A DNA stretch of 64,000 bases, from the NCBI RefSeq assembly GCF_002160755.1, contig NZ_NFLE01000005.1, forward strand, positions 1 to 64,000, written 5' to 3'. Positions 7,815-17,200 of the stretch are shown piece after piece (position 1 is the stretch's first letter; every line of letters begins with the position of its first letter). The stretch is from Lachnoclostridium sp. An14 (GTDB taxonomy: Bacteria; Bacillota; Clostridia; Lachnospirales; Lachnospiraceae). The translations under genes and the position numbers were made by a program. Below the pieces are notes generated by a model. It saw only the letters and a program-made list of their open reading frames with translations, did not search any database and had not been told where the DNA came from.

Positions 7815-8954
7815 ATGGAGAGAACAGTCAGAAAAATCAGACGGAAAATCCTTTGCTATGCAGGTGCGCTGATTGCAGCCCTGATTCTGTCCGCACTGCC
7901 GGCTCGGAACGCGTTTGCGGCACAGTCTCCCGGAACTTACACTGTCACGGTAACCCCTTCTTACCGCGACCCAGTGACCGGAGATATTGAAGATCCGGGA
8001 AACAATGAGGCCATCGGACAGGGAATGACAGAAAACTTGTGCGGCTCCACCGGACTTTTGGAAGTAGATGAAAATGGAACTGCATATCTGACTGTCCGGT
8101 ACTATCTGGATCAGTTTATCGGGGATGTGACGTTTGAGGAACGGACAAGCGGTTCCAGTTCCTGGTCCAATTTATCCTACACGGAAATGCAGAGTCAGAG
8201 CGGCAATTCTTCCGCAACGGATATTCATGATAAATACGGTTTTACCGATTATCGGATGCAGATTACGGATATTACTTCTACCTTCCGCGGGGGAGCCTAT
8301 GTGGACCCCATGGGCCGGAGTGTCATCTATTACTTCCAGGCCTCAAACCCGGTAGCGGGAAGCGGAGACTTCATCACAAGCCTTCAGACCTTTGAGCTGG
8401 AAAATGAAACTGTGGCCCCGCAGACAGAGGCTCAGGAGGAGCTTTTGGAAGAGGAACCAATCTACGAGGAAGAAGCGTACGCTCCAGAAGAAGAGCTGGA
8501 GGAAAGCCGCTCTGCTGTACATTCCGTCAATGGCAGCGGAAATGTGGATGACCCTGTGACGGGAATACCAGAAAAGCCAACGGCAGGCAGCGGGATGACG
8601 GCGGCCGGGACAGAGGAAGGACTTTCTGCATCCACTGCGGATGATGAGGAGTATCATCTGGAAACCTCCTACGATTTGGCCTCGGTTTCCCTTCGGGAAG
8701 CGCGGCTTCTGACCGCACCCATGCTGGAGGAAGCGGTGGGCATCACCGGATTGACCGGTGATACGGATTTAGAAGATCTTACTTCGGATGATAGCGTAAC
8801 CTGGAGTACGAACCAGATGATTATGGTGGTTCTGTTGGGGATATCCGGTATCCTGCTCCTTCGATTTACGTATGCTGCTGTGGTTCAAAGCAGAAGGCAG
8901 GCAGCGGCTGCCGCAAAAAAGGCAGATGACCGGAATGGAGAGACAGAGAAATGA
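7815..8954 (+). CDS. shp: Shp-type haem-binding cell-surface protein
   Basis: 379 aa. A signal peptide ends near AFAAQS (residue about 36). Residues about 38-180 match the Shp haem-binding domain: GTYTVTVTPSYRDPVTGDIE, GQGM, and VDPMGRSVIYYF. In streptococcal Shp, haem is held by two methionines; GQGM and PMGR supply two candidate axial methionines here. Next comes an acidic Glu/Pro-rich spacer, about residues 200-300. The protein ends in a transmembrane helix (MIMVVLLGISGILLLRFTYA) and a basic tail with no sortase motif, so it should stay in the membrane. It is expected to pass haem to the lipoprotein encoded next, with which it overlaps by 4 bp (ATGA). Confidence 0.85.
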   Translation: MERTVRKIRRKILCYAGALIAALILSALPARNAFAAQSPGTYTVTVTPSYRDPVTGDIEDPGNNEAIGQGMTENLCGSTGLLEVDENGTAYLTVRYYLDQFIGDVTFEERTSGSSSWSNLSYTEMQSQSGNSSATDIHDKYGFTDYRMQITDITSTFRGGAYVDPMGRSVIYYFQASNPVAGSGDFITSLQTFELENETVAPQTEAQEELLEEEPIYEEEAYAPEEELEESRSAVHSVNGSGNVDDPVTGIPEKPTAGSGMTAAGTEEGLSASTADDEEYHLETSYDLASVSLREARLLTAPMLEEAVGITGLTGDTDLEDLTSDDSVTWSTNQMIMVVLLGISGILLLRFTYAAVVQSRRQAAAAAKKADDRNGETEK

Positions 8955-9838
8955 GAAGGAAACAGAGGACTGTATGGATGGCCGCATTCAGCGCGGCGGC
9001 CCTGCTTTTATCCGGATGTGTGAACCAGAATGCTCATACAGCGGCGGCGGGGGAAGCGGACGAACTTCGGATTGTGGCGACCAGCCCTGCCGTGGTGGAT
9101 ATTATGGCGAGATTGGATATTGACCTGGTAGGAGTCCCAAATTCTACTTTATCGGAAATACCAGCCCGCTATGATGATGCTACCCGGACAGGGACGGCCA
9201 TGGGGCCGGATATGGAAGTGATTAAGACGTTAAATCCGGACTGGGTGATCGGCCCCGCCTCCCTGCAGACGGATATGGAGCCAAAACTGGAAGCGGCCGG
9301 ACTCAACGGAATCTTTTTAAACCTGGAAAGCGTGGAAGGACTGTATAAGAGCGTGGAGCAGCTGGGCGAGCTCTTTGGACGGCAGGAGGAGGCGCAGGAG
9401 ATGATTGACGAGTTTTCCGCCTTCTACTACGAATACAGCCAGGTGAACGTGGACAAGGGAAGTCCCACGGTGCTTGTACTTATGGGCCTGCCAGGTTCCT
9501 ATGTGGTGGCTACGGGAAAATCCTACGTGGGCAGCCTGGTGCGTCTGGCGGGAGGAACCAATGTGTATGAGGATGAGGAAACAGATTTTATCATCGCCAA
9601 TACGGAAGACATGCAGACGAAAGCCCCGGACATTATTCTCCGGGCGGCTCATGCCATGCCGGAAGATGTGGTAAACATGTTTAAGGAAGAATTTGAAACC
9701 AATGATATCTGGAGACATTTCCGGGCAGTGGAGGATGGCTGCGTCTATGACCTTCCCTACGACCAATTTGGGATGAGCGCCAAATTCAATTTCCCGGAAG
9801 CCCTGGACACCCTGCAGCCGATGTTATATGGAGAGTAA
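8951..9838 (+). CDS. isdE: Haem ABC transporter substrate-binding lipoprotein (IsdE/HtsA type)
   Basis: 295 aa. Lipoprotein signal with lipobox LLLSGC (Cys about residue 23). The TroA-like fold is recognised by IVATSPAVVDIMARLDIDLVGVP and by NPDWVIGP. IsdE and HtsA bind haem through one Met and one His; the matching segments here are GTAMGPDME and LRAAHAMPED, a strong sign that haem is the ligand. It is translationally coupled to the Shp-like gene upstream and followed at once by the permease, giving the order shp-htsABC known from streptococci. Confidence 0.87.
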   Translation: MRRKQRTVWMAAFSAAALLLSGCVNQNAHTAAAGEADELRIVATSPAVVDIMARLDIDLVGVPNSTLSEIPARYDDATRTGTAMGPDMEVIKTLNPDWVIGPASLQTDMEPKLEAAGLNGIFLNLESVEGLYKSVEQLGELFGRQEEAQEMIDEFSAFYYEYSQVNVDKGSPTVLVLMGLPGSYVVATGKSYVGSLVRLAGGTNVYEDEETDFIIANTEDMQTKAPDIILRAAHAMPEDVVNMFKEEFETNDIWRHFRAVEDGCVYDLPYDQFGMSAKFNFPEALDTLQPMLYGE

Positions 9839-9842
9839 TAAG

Positions 9843-10883
9843 ATGACAGAGACAATGACAGAGACAGCGACGGCGGAGAGCCGTATGACAAAGAAAAAGC
9901 AAAGACATACCGGTCTGTGGTTCCTGGTGATAATCCTGTTGTTTTTGCTCATGATTTACATAGCGGTCAATACGGGAAGCCTGAATGTATCCATGAGCCA
10001 GCTTTTCCGGGGATTGTTTGTGGCATATGATCCGGATGTGGCTACCGTGTGGGATCTCCGGTTTCCCAGAATCTTCATCGCCTCCCTGGGCGGGGCCGCT
10101 CTTTCCGTATCGGGCGTGCTGTTCCAGGCCTGCATGAAAAACCCCATTGCAGACCCGGGAATTATCGGAGTCAGCGCCGGCGCCAGCTTTGTGGCCGTGC
10201 TGATCGCAGGATTGTTCCCTTCCCTCTATTTCTTTACACCCCTTTTATCCTTTGCGGGAGGAATTCTGGCCTGTGGTCTGGTCTATCTGCTGGCTTTTAA
10301 AGGCGGATTGAACCCCTTGCGGGTGATCCTGGTGGGAGTGGCGGTAAACGCGGTGTTCACCGGATTAACCCAGGCGTTTAACTCTATGACTGGCGGGAGT
10401 TTAAGCGGCGTGGCTTCCATTGCCAATGCCAACATCTCGCAGAAGACCTGGGACGATGTCTATATCATCACCGGATATGCGGTACTGGGACTGGTGCTGG
10501 CCTGGATGAGTTTTTATCAATGTGACCTTCTCTCTTTGAGCGATCAGACGGCCCGGGGTCTGGGAGTCAATGTAACGATGACGCGCATCGGCGTATCGCT
10601 GATTGCGGTGGTGCTGGCCAGCATTTCCACAGCGGAACTGGGGGTAGTGTCCTTCATCGGACTGATTGTACCCCATATTGCAAGAATTCTGGTCGGCTCC
10701 AGCCATAAGATTCTAATCCCCTTTTCTATGATTGGAGGAGCGTTCCTTATGCTGTTGGCGGACACCCTGGGACGGACCATTGCAGCGCCCTATGAGATTT
10801 CCGCCTCCATTCTGCTTTCAATCGTAGGAGGCCCCATGCTGATTATTCTGATTCGAAGGAGTGAGAAGACTTATGGAGTATAG
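9843..10883 (+). CDS. Haem ABC transporter permease, FecCD family
   Basis: 346 aa with about nine or ten hydrophobic helices. FecCD/BtuC signatures include DLRFPRIFIASLGGAALSVS, NPIADPGIIGVSAGASF and FIGLIVPHIARILVG. Start ATG 9843 is preferred over ATG 9828 because GGAGAG (9830-9835) is well placed before it. It then lies just after the receptor stop. It forms the membrane channel for the haem receptor and ATPase on either side. The N-terminus (MTETMTETATAESR) is a short polar extension. Confidence 0.9.
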   Translation: MTETMTETATAESRMTKKKQRHTGLWFLVIILLFLLMIYIAVNTGSLNVSMSQLFRGLFVAYDPDVATVWDLRFPRIFIASLGGAALSVSGVLFQACMKNPIADPGIIGVSAGASFVAVLIAGLFPSLYFFTPLLSFAGGILACGLVYLLAFKGGLNPLRVILVGVAVNAVFTGLTQAFNSMTGGSLSGVASIANANISQKTWDDVYIITGYAVLGLVLAWMSFYQCDLLSLSDQTARGLGVNVTMTRIGVSLIAVVLASISTAELGVVSFIGLIVPHIARILVGSSHKILIPFSMIGGAFLMLLADTLGRTIAAPYEISASILLSIVGGPMLIILIRRSEKTYGV

Positions 10884-11661
10884 CGAAGATACGGTAATGG
10901 AGACCAGAGGCCTGACATTCTCCTATGACGGCGAACAGAATATCCTTGAAAACCTGGATTTTGCCATTCTGGCAGGGAAGGTTACCGTTTTAATGGGAGC
11001 CAACGGCTGCGGTAAATCTACCTTATTTAAATTAATGACCAAAAATCTCTACCCCGATGAAGGCTCCATCATTCTGGAAGGGGAAGACATTGATGAAATG
11101 CGTCTGAAAGACTTTGCCAAAAAGGTGGCTATCGTCCATCAGAATAACACGGCTCCGCCGGATCTTACGGTAGAACGCCTTGTAGGATACGGACGGACGC
11201 CGTATCTGGGGGCCTTCCAAACGGCCGGCGGTCAGGAGGACGAAGAAGCGGTCGAATGGGCGATGGAAATCACCGATGTAAAAAAGCACCGGAATAAAAG
11301 TGTGGCGGAATTGTCCGGAGGCCAGCGGCAGCGGGTTTGGATTGCCATGGCCCTGGCCCAGATGACGGATGTGCTGTTTTTGGATGAGCCCACGACTTAT
11401 CTGGATATCCGGTATCAGATTGAGATTCTGAAGCTGGTGCGTGATCTAAACCGGGAATACGGCATCACCATTGTCATGGTTCTCCACGATATCAATCAGG
11501 CCATGGAATATGGAGACATTTTCGTCGGGATGAAGGATGGCCGGATTGTGGTGGAAGGAGATCCAAAGGAAGTGGTAAGCGCAAAGATCCTGCAGGAACT
11601 GTATGGAATCCGGCTCCCGGTGGCGGAGATTGATGGACGCAAATTTGTGATAACCGTATAA
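10873..11661 (+). CDS. Haem ABC transporter ATP-binding protein (FecE/HtsC type)
   Basis: 262 aa ATPase. Walker A GANGCGKST, signature LSGGQRQRVWIAMALAQ, Walker B VLFLDEPTTYLD, H-loop VLHDINQAMEYGD. It overlaps the permease by 11 bp. ATG 10873 is 12 bases after GAAGGAG; the GTG at 10861 abuts that site and is less likely. It completes the haem importer. Confidence 0.9.
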   Translation: MEYSEDTVMETRGLTFSYDGEQNILENLDFAILAGKVTVLMGANGCGKSTLFKLMTKNLYPDEGSIILEGEDIDEMRLKDFAKKVAIVHQNNTAPPDLTVERLVGYGRTPYLGAFQTAGGQEDEEAVEWAMEITDVKKHRNKSVAELSGGQRQRVWIAMALAQMTDVLFLDEPTTYLDIRYQIEILKLVRDLNREYGITIVMVLHDINQAMEYGDIFVGMKDGRIVVEGDPKEVVSAKILQELYGIRLPVAEIDGRKFVITV

Positions 11662-11681
11662 GCGGTCAGAAAGGGCAGAAT

Positions 11682-12173
11682 ATGGAAAAGACTCTGATTT
11701 TATATGAAGGGAAATACGGGCATTCTGAGAAAACGGCGAAGATTCTCAGGGACTCCCTGCCGGATGCACGGTGTCTTCCGGCAGCGGAGGCGCCGGAAGG
11801 CCTGGATGATGTGACGAACCTGTTTCTGGTATTCGGTTTCTTGGCCTACGATACGGCCCAGGTGCTGAAGCCTTATCTGAAGGCACATCAGGAAGAGTTA
11901 AAGGATAAATTTATTGGCGTTGTGGGCGTGGGACTGGCGAAACAGGCGCTTCCCGCATTTTTAAAGATTATCCAGGAGCCCATGGGACGGGAAGCGGATG
12001 GGAGCTGGTTTGTCATGGGAGGATACCGGATTGAGCAGCTGACGCCGGAGGATAAGGAACTTCTGGAGGAGTTTTGGGGAAAGAGAGGGGTTCCGTTAAC
12101 AGATCAGCTTCATTTTCAGGAGGAGAATGTGAGATGTATTGCAGAGGAGATTCGGAAAAAGCTGGAATTATGA
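11682..12173 (+). CDS. Flavodoxin-domain protein
   Basis: 163 aa. The N-terminus TLILYEGKYGHSEKTAKIL is a flavodoxin FMN-phosphate loop (family consensus T/S-x-T-G-x-T), related to flavodoxin-like HemG proteins. Later segments (NLFLVFGFLAYDTAQVLKPYL, KFIGVVGVGL) fit the flavodoxin fold. It lies 20 bp after the haem ATPase in the same operon. An electron-transfer role in haem reduction or breakdown is plausible because flavodoxins feed several anaerobic haem enzymes, but no such enzyme is visible next to it. Confidence 0.78.
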   Translation: MEKTLILYEGKYGHSEKTAKILRDSLPDARCLPAAEAPEGLDDVTNLFLVFGFLAYDTAQVLKPYLKAHQEELKDKFIGVVGVGLAKQALPAFLKIIQEPMGREADGSWFVMGGYRIEQLTPEDKELLEEFWGKRGVPLTDQLHFQEENVRCIAEEIRKKLEL

Positions 12174-12191
12174 CAAGACGCCTTTTTCAAA

Positions 12192-12440
12192 AGAGGGAAT
12201 GTCCCTGATAAAACAGGGATTCTAATCCAGCTGCTTCACCAATGGCGGCAGCATTGCCGTAAATCTGTAGTCGCGAATACAGAAAAGGGTGGTGCAAAGC
12301 AGTGTTTTGATGAAACTTTACAACTGAATAAAGCTGCGGAGACATGGAGGCCGGCGGCGTAAAAAAACGCTATGCGAAAGAACATGGCAGCATCCTGAAA
12401 GCGGATAGCAAGACAATTTTTTATTCCCCTTGGAATGGGG
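12192..12440 (+). other. Possible structured leader RNA, unidentified
   Basis: Between the flavodoxin gene and the small secreted protein. Visible pairings are TCCCTG-ataaaa-CAGGGA, the competing GGATT-ct-AATCC, and a long-range CTGCTTCACC/GGTG(ca)AAGCAG. The long-range pair encloses two hairpins, GGCA-gcat-TGCC and CTGTA-gtcgcgaa-TACAG. I compared it by eye with cobalamin, c-di-GMP, TPP and SAM riboswitches and could not match any. Confidence 0.3.
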
Positions 12441-12456
12441 AGGAAAGGAGTTCTTT

Positions 12457-12909
12457 ATGAAAACTTTAAAGAGATTCGCAGCAGTGGCAATGGCAGGAGC
12501 TATGATGGTTGGTGGAGCGATGACCTCTATGGCAGCAGAAACGAATTATTTTTATGTTTATGAAAATGGCGTTTTTGGGCCGGCAAGAATGGGACAGGAT
12601 TGTGTAGAAAGCGTAACCGTAAGAGGCAGCAGGGTTACCATGAACCTTCAGGATGCTCAGTATGGTCCATATGCAGGGAGAATCACAAATGCGTTTGTGG
12701 ATGCTGATAATGATATGGTTTATGATGAGGGGGAAACGGTCCTTTATAATGAAACCTCAAATGCAATTGTTTACAATCAGAATCAGCTTAAAACAACAGT
12801 TGAGGATGAGGAGTATGCTAATTTCTGCATTGTTGTAACTATCGTTGATAGTGAAGATGCGCCGGTTTATGAGCATAATCCGCAGAGCGTTTATGTGCCG
12901 ATGCAGTAA
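12457..12909 (+). CDS. Small secreted protein with a calcium-loop-like motif
   Basis: 150 aa. Signal peptide MKTLKRFAAVAMAGAMMVGG with cleavage near SMAAET. The mature part is about 125 residues, beta-rich, with no family I recognise. DADNDMVYDEGE has the spacing of an EF-hand or dockerin calcium loop. ATG 12457 follows GAGGAAAGGAG. Base composition shifts to AT-rich from here on. It stands between the haem-uptake operon and the NEAT surface protein, so a role at the cell surface in the same process is possible but unproved. Confidence 0.7.
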   Translation: MKTLKRFAAVAMAGAMMVGGAMTSMAAETNYFYVYENGVFGPARMGQDCVESVTVRGSRVTMNLQDAQYGPYAGRITNAFVDADNDMVYDEGETVLYNETSNAIVYNQNQLKTTVEDEEYANFCIVVTIVDSEDAPVYEHNPQSVYVPMQ

Positions 12910-12948
12910 TTGCATTTTACCTAAAGCGTTCGTGTGATTGATTTTAGG

Positions 12949-12979
12949 GGAATGGGCTGAAAGACTATCAGCCCATTCC
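12949..12979 (+). terminator. Strong hairpin after the small secreted protein
   Basis: GGAATGGGCTG / CAGCCCATTCC, 11-bp perfect stem with a 9-base loop, 40 bp after the stop. No clear T-run follows, so it may be a terminator or an RNA-stabilising hairpin. Confidence 0.45.
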
Positions 12980-13147
12980 TGAATATTGTATAGTACTTCA
13001 AATATTTTTTTGAATTGCATTTATTGGCACAAAATTTTTAACTAATTATGTATGTTTAGAATCGCCTTGTTAAAAATTAAGTTTGCTATCATTTTGGAAG
13101 AATAAGCGTTAAATTATAAAAAGTTTACTTGATTGGTAGGGTGTGAT

Positions 13148-14278
13148 ATGAAAAACAAGCAATGGTTTATCTTTATTTTTGTGGTACTGTTGTTGGTCCC
13201 TATGTATTCATTTGCAACAACAAAAAATGCGAATAATATTCAAAATACATCAGAGACAAGTCTGGAATCATATGTTCCAATAAAAATAAGTAATGGAAAA
13301 TTGGATAATGTAGGGTTTAGTGCGTATTCTCACTACCGTAACCAAATTGGTGAGATGGCTAAACTGCAAGAGGAAGATGATGGCTATCGTATCTCAATAA
13401 AAATTGGAACTTATAGCTGTTTGGATTTAATACAAATTATAAAACCCGAAAAATCTAACGAAGTATTAGACATTGGATTAAATAAATTTCCATTAGGTTC
13501 ATATAATAAAAAAGAAGAATTCGAAGATATTTTAACATTTGACGAGACTGTAAACGAATATTATTTACCGGAAGAAGAAGTAACCATCGAATCATATAAT
13601 CACGAGAAAGATACAGGCTTAATAAGCTTTCATATACCGGATTTGAATACACCCCTGATATTGCGTACATATTCAGCGGAAGGTGATTATTTTGCAATTA
13701 ATCAAGTCCTGCAAATATCTGAAAATGATATTTTCCAATTTAATGAAATAACGGAAACAGAAGATTCTTTTAATGCACTATGGATGGGATATACAGGAAA
13801 TACTCCAACAGTGAATGCAGAATTAGCAAGTAGAAACGGGACGGTGACCAATGGAAGTAATCTATTTGATATAGGTTTTGATAAAGATGTGACTGTAAAA
13901 AGAACTGCGGATGGTTCTATACAGGTAAATATTAAAGTTAATACTTTAGAAGGAAACAATAAAATTCAAAAAATCGAAATTGATAAAAAACATCCTACTG
14001 AATCAAAAGATGATACTTTATTTCTTGATTTTGGAGACATTTTGAATGATTATTGGGCAGAATATGAAGAAGTGCCTATTCAAAATGGAAGTATAACATT
14101 AACATATACTTCTTTTGAAGATATGGCTATGGGAATTGCTTTAAGAGTCACAACAGCAGAAACAGAAGAGGCAAATATCGGAATGGATGAAGCATCACAA
14201 GAATATTGGTTTTCATCCCTGTATATTACACCTAAAAAAATGAAAATCAACAAATTACAGTTACAGATGGAGATGTAA
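13148..14278 (+). CDS. NEAT/FIVAR giant surface protein, N-terminal fragment before a frameshift
   Basis: Starts at ATG 13148 after GGTAGGGTG with a signal peptide (NKQWFIFIFVVLLLVPMYSF). Two related beta-rich segments follow: GYRISIKIGTYSCLDLIQI and IQVNIKVNTLEGNNKIQKI. I do not recognise them, though they resemble NEAT-type sandwiches. The frame ends soon after an A7 tract at 14234-14240. Reading one base back there gives an uninterrupted continuation into the downstream frame. The intact gene would encode about 2229 aa. The fragment alone has a signal peptide but no anchor, so it would be released. The sequence is clearly AT-rich compared with the haem operon upstream. Confidence 0.75.
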   Translation: MKNKQWFIFIFVVLLLVPMYSFATTKNANNIQNTSETSLESYVPIKISNGKLDNVGFSAYSHYRNQIGEMAKLQEEDDGYRISIKIGTYSCLDLIQIIKPEKSNEVLDIGLNKFPLGSYNKKEEFEDILTFDETVNEYYLPEEEVTIESYNHEKDTGLISFHIPDLNTPLILRTYSAEGDYFAINQVLQISENDIFQFNEITETEDSFNALWMGYTGNTPTVNAELASRNGTVTNGSNLFDIGFDKDVTVKRTADGSIQVNIKVNTLEGNNKIQKIEIDKKHPTESKDDTLFLDFGDILNDYWAEYEEVPIQNGSITLTYTSFEDMAMGIALRVTTAETEEANIGMDEASQEYWFSSLYITPKKMKINKLQLQMEM

Positions 14279-17200
14279 AATTTACATACTGGGACAACGA
14301 TTTCCCAGAGGGAAGTCAATTTACTGCTGATGAAGTAAATCGAGATTTTAGAGATACACAGTTCAAAAGTTACACGACATTTGCAAAAGATTATAGAGTG
14401 TATGCATTCTCTGTTTTGGATGAAAATGGAGAAGAAAAAGATGCATCTCAGTTAGTTAATATAGAAGTACCAATCCCAGAGGAGTGGAATTTAGACCGAG
14501 TATATGCTATTACCACAGATGGAGTTAATATTGCACCTGCAAGGCCAGGAGACCGACTAGATAGAGAAAACAGAACCTTTACATTATCATCAGTATCGAA
14601 AAATACTTTAAATGGAAGCTTGTTGCTATATGACGCTGGTGAAGCAGAAGATTTATCAAAACTACAGAAGGGAATTTATCAATGTAAGGTAACAATTGCC
14701 AATAAATCAGATCCATTACAGACATCCATGGCTAATGAAGCATTTTCTTCAACGCCAGCATATCTTGAAATTGGAGAAAATGGAAAAATTTCTTTATACG
14801 CCGAGGTGGGAGGGGTAAATTTAGGCGGTCAGTTCGGTTACGTAAGCAATATGTTTACTGGAAATATTGACCAGGATGACAAGCAGGAAGTAACTTACTT
14901 AGCTTATCAAACGGAAAATGGAGAGCCTATTTGGGAAACTGATTTACAGACTTATTCTGCACATAATATTAAGCGTGTTTGTGTAGAATTGACAAATCCC
15001 TTGCCGGAGGATTCCAATTATCCTTATGCTTATCAAGTCGGGTTTTATGTCCCTATTATGGATGGTATGACAGGTGGTACACCCGGAAGCGGCACTGGTG
15101 CGCAACCGGCATATTTACGAGTAAGTGATATAGAACCTGCTTCCGATGGAGTTAATCCTTTAAATACATATGATCGTTCTGTGGCTAAAGTATCACTTGA
15201 CAATGCAATATATTATCAAAAAACGGAGAAATTGTCAGAAGAAAAATCATTATATGTTAATAATGCAATTAAGCAAGCAGAAGAGGAAATTACAAAGTGG
15301 GAAGATGATGTAGAAGAAGACGAAATTTTAAATGTTTGCCATTCTCTTCAAACCGCGATGAATTCTATAGCGCTAAATGAAGGACGCTATCAAATACCAT
15401 TTTTGGAAGAGTCAGATTTAAAGGATTTCGAAAATGCGGTAGCAGTAATAGAAGACGGCATGATGACAATATCTTTAAGAAGAACAGATAGCAGTAGATT
15501 GCCTGAAATAAAATATTGCTTAGAGTATGGAGAACCATATAGTGATGTGATATATTCCGATGATGAAACAACGGTCACATTTACTTTCCCGTATACAGAA
15601 CGGTCTTTAGTTTTGATACTTGGCGAAGAAATTTGTGATATGGCAATGGACTTTGAAAATGCTGTACTTCTCAGTGCAGATATGTCTGCGCTGAAAAATT
15701 TGCTGGAGGAAGCCAATGAAAAACTCGAAAATAAAGATAAGTATACGGTTAATACAGTTGAAACTTTAGAAATAGAAATTCGAAAAGCAGAAACTTTGTT
15801 AACTGATTTAGATGCTGAACAAGTAGCGGTGGATTCTCAAGTCAATTTATTGAGACAATCCATAGACGGCCTCAAAGAAAAGGCATCTGACGACCAGCTG
15901 ACAGAGTTAAGCCAGTTAAAGCGTGAAATCGCTGCCGCTATTAACGATGAAACGTATACTTCCGCCAGCCGCGCCGAACTAAAAGAATTCTACGATGAGC
16001 TGACCGAGTCTACCGCTGATACGGACAATATCAGTACGGAAGACTACGAACAATATGTTCTCTCCATTGAAGCCGCAATGGCAGCACTGGAGGAAGCGAC
16101 CGACGACCCGGATGATGATCCGGACCATAGTTCCGATAATCAAGTGCTTTCTCTGGTGGAGGATTACCGTTCCTGGCTGGATGAGTCTGACTTTACAGCT
16201 GACAGTTGGGCTGCGTTTTCAGAAGTACTGGATGCGGCGGAGGCTCTTTCCCAAAACGAGCTGACAGAGACAGAAATACAGGAAGAAATTGATAAAATTC
16301 TGGAAGCCAGAAATGGATTAATCTATCAGACGAATTATGAAGACCAGATTGAAGAACTGGCCGCTTATCTGGATGAAGTGGAAGCGGATGTGGAAAGTCA
16401 GGGATTCCCGGGCTACATTGGCTATGATTCTCTGGTTTCCGCGATAGCCGCGGCAGATTATGGCGTTGCAAGAAACTTCTATTTATCTGAAAACCAGATA
16501 TTGGCATTGAAGGATTCCGTAACATTCCATTACGATGCCCTGCTGGAAGAAGATAATATAGAAGAGGAAGCTGCTAATTCCATTATGCTGCTTGAGAACT
16601 ATATTCCGGAAGTCATCTTAGATGAGGAACTGGTGGAAGCGGAAGAAGTTCCGGAGGAGCTTGACGCTGAAAAAGAAAGCGCGGCAGAAGAATCTGAGAG
16701 TTCCAGCGTGACAGAAGAAAGCTCCAGTGCAGCCGAAGAGAGTACCGGGGCGGCGGAGGAAAGTACTACAGCTGCCGAAGAAAGCACTAGTGCGGAGGAG
16801 AGCACTGATGCGGCTGAAGAGAGCTCCAGCGCAACAGAAGAGAGCACCGAGGCAGTAGAAGAGAGTTCCAGCACAGCTGAAGAGAGTACCAGTGCAGCGG
16901 AAGAAAGTTCCGACGCGGAGAAGGAGACTTCCGGTTCTGCAGAAGAGAGTACCGGTGAAACGGAAGCGGATTCCAGTGCCGATGAGGAGACGGCGTCCCC
17001 AGATAAGGAAGATTCTGCGCCGTCCCCGGAAGAGAATCGGGAAGAGAAAGAACCCGCTCAGGAGGAAGAAAATATTTCAGAAGACAGCCTTGACAGCGCC
17101 GAAGAGTCCGAAGATGTTTCCGCATCCGATTCGGATGAAGAGGATAATAGCAGTGAAGAAGAGGAGGTAACAGAGAAGGAAGAAAAAGCAGACAAGTCCG

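Noticed and set aside
12192-12440. Cobalamin or cyclic-di-GMP riboswitch
   Set aside because: Segments such as GGTGCAAAGC are suggestive, but the conserved boxes and their order are absent.
14398-14400. GTG 14398 as the start of an independent large surface gene
   Set aside because: No ribosome site or signal peptide, and the frame upstream continues the domain of the first fragment.
16599-17125. Long minus-strand reading frames opposite the NEAT gene, rich in Leu/Ser/Val
   Set aside because: They mirror the Glu/Ser repeats of the plus-strand gene, have no ribosome site and no family; treated as shadows.
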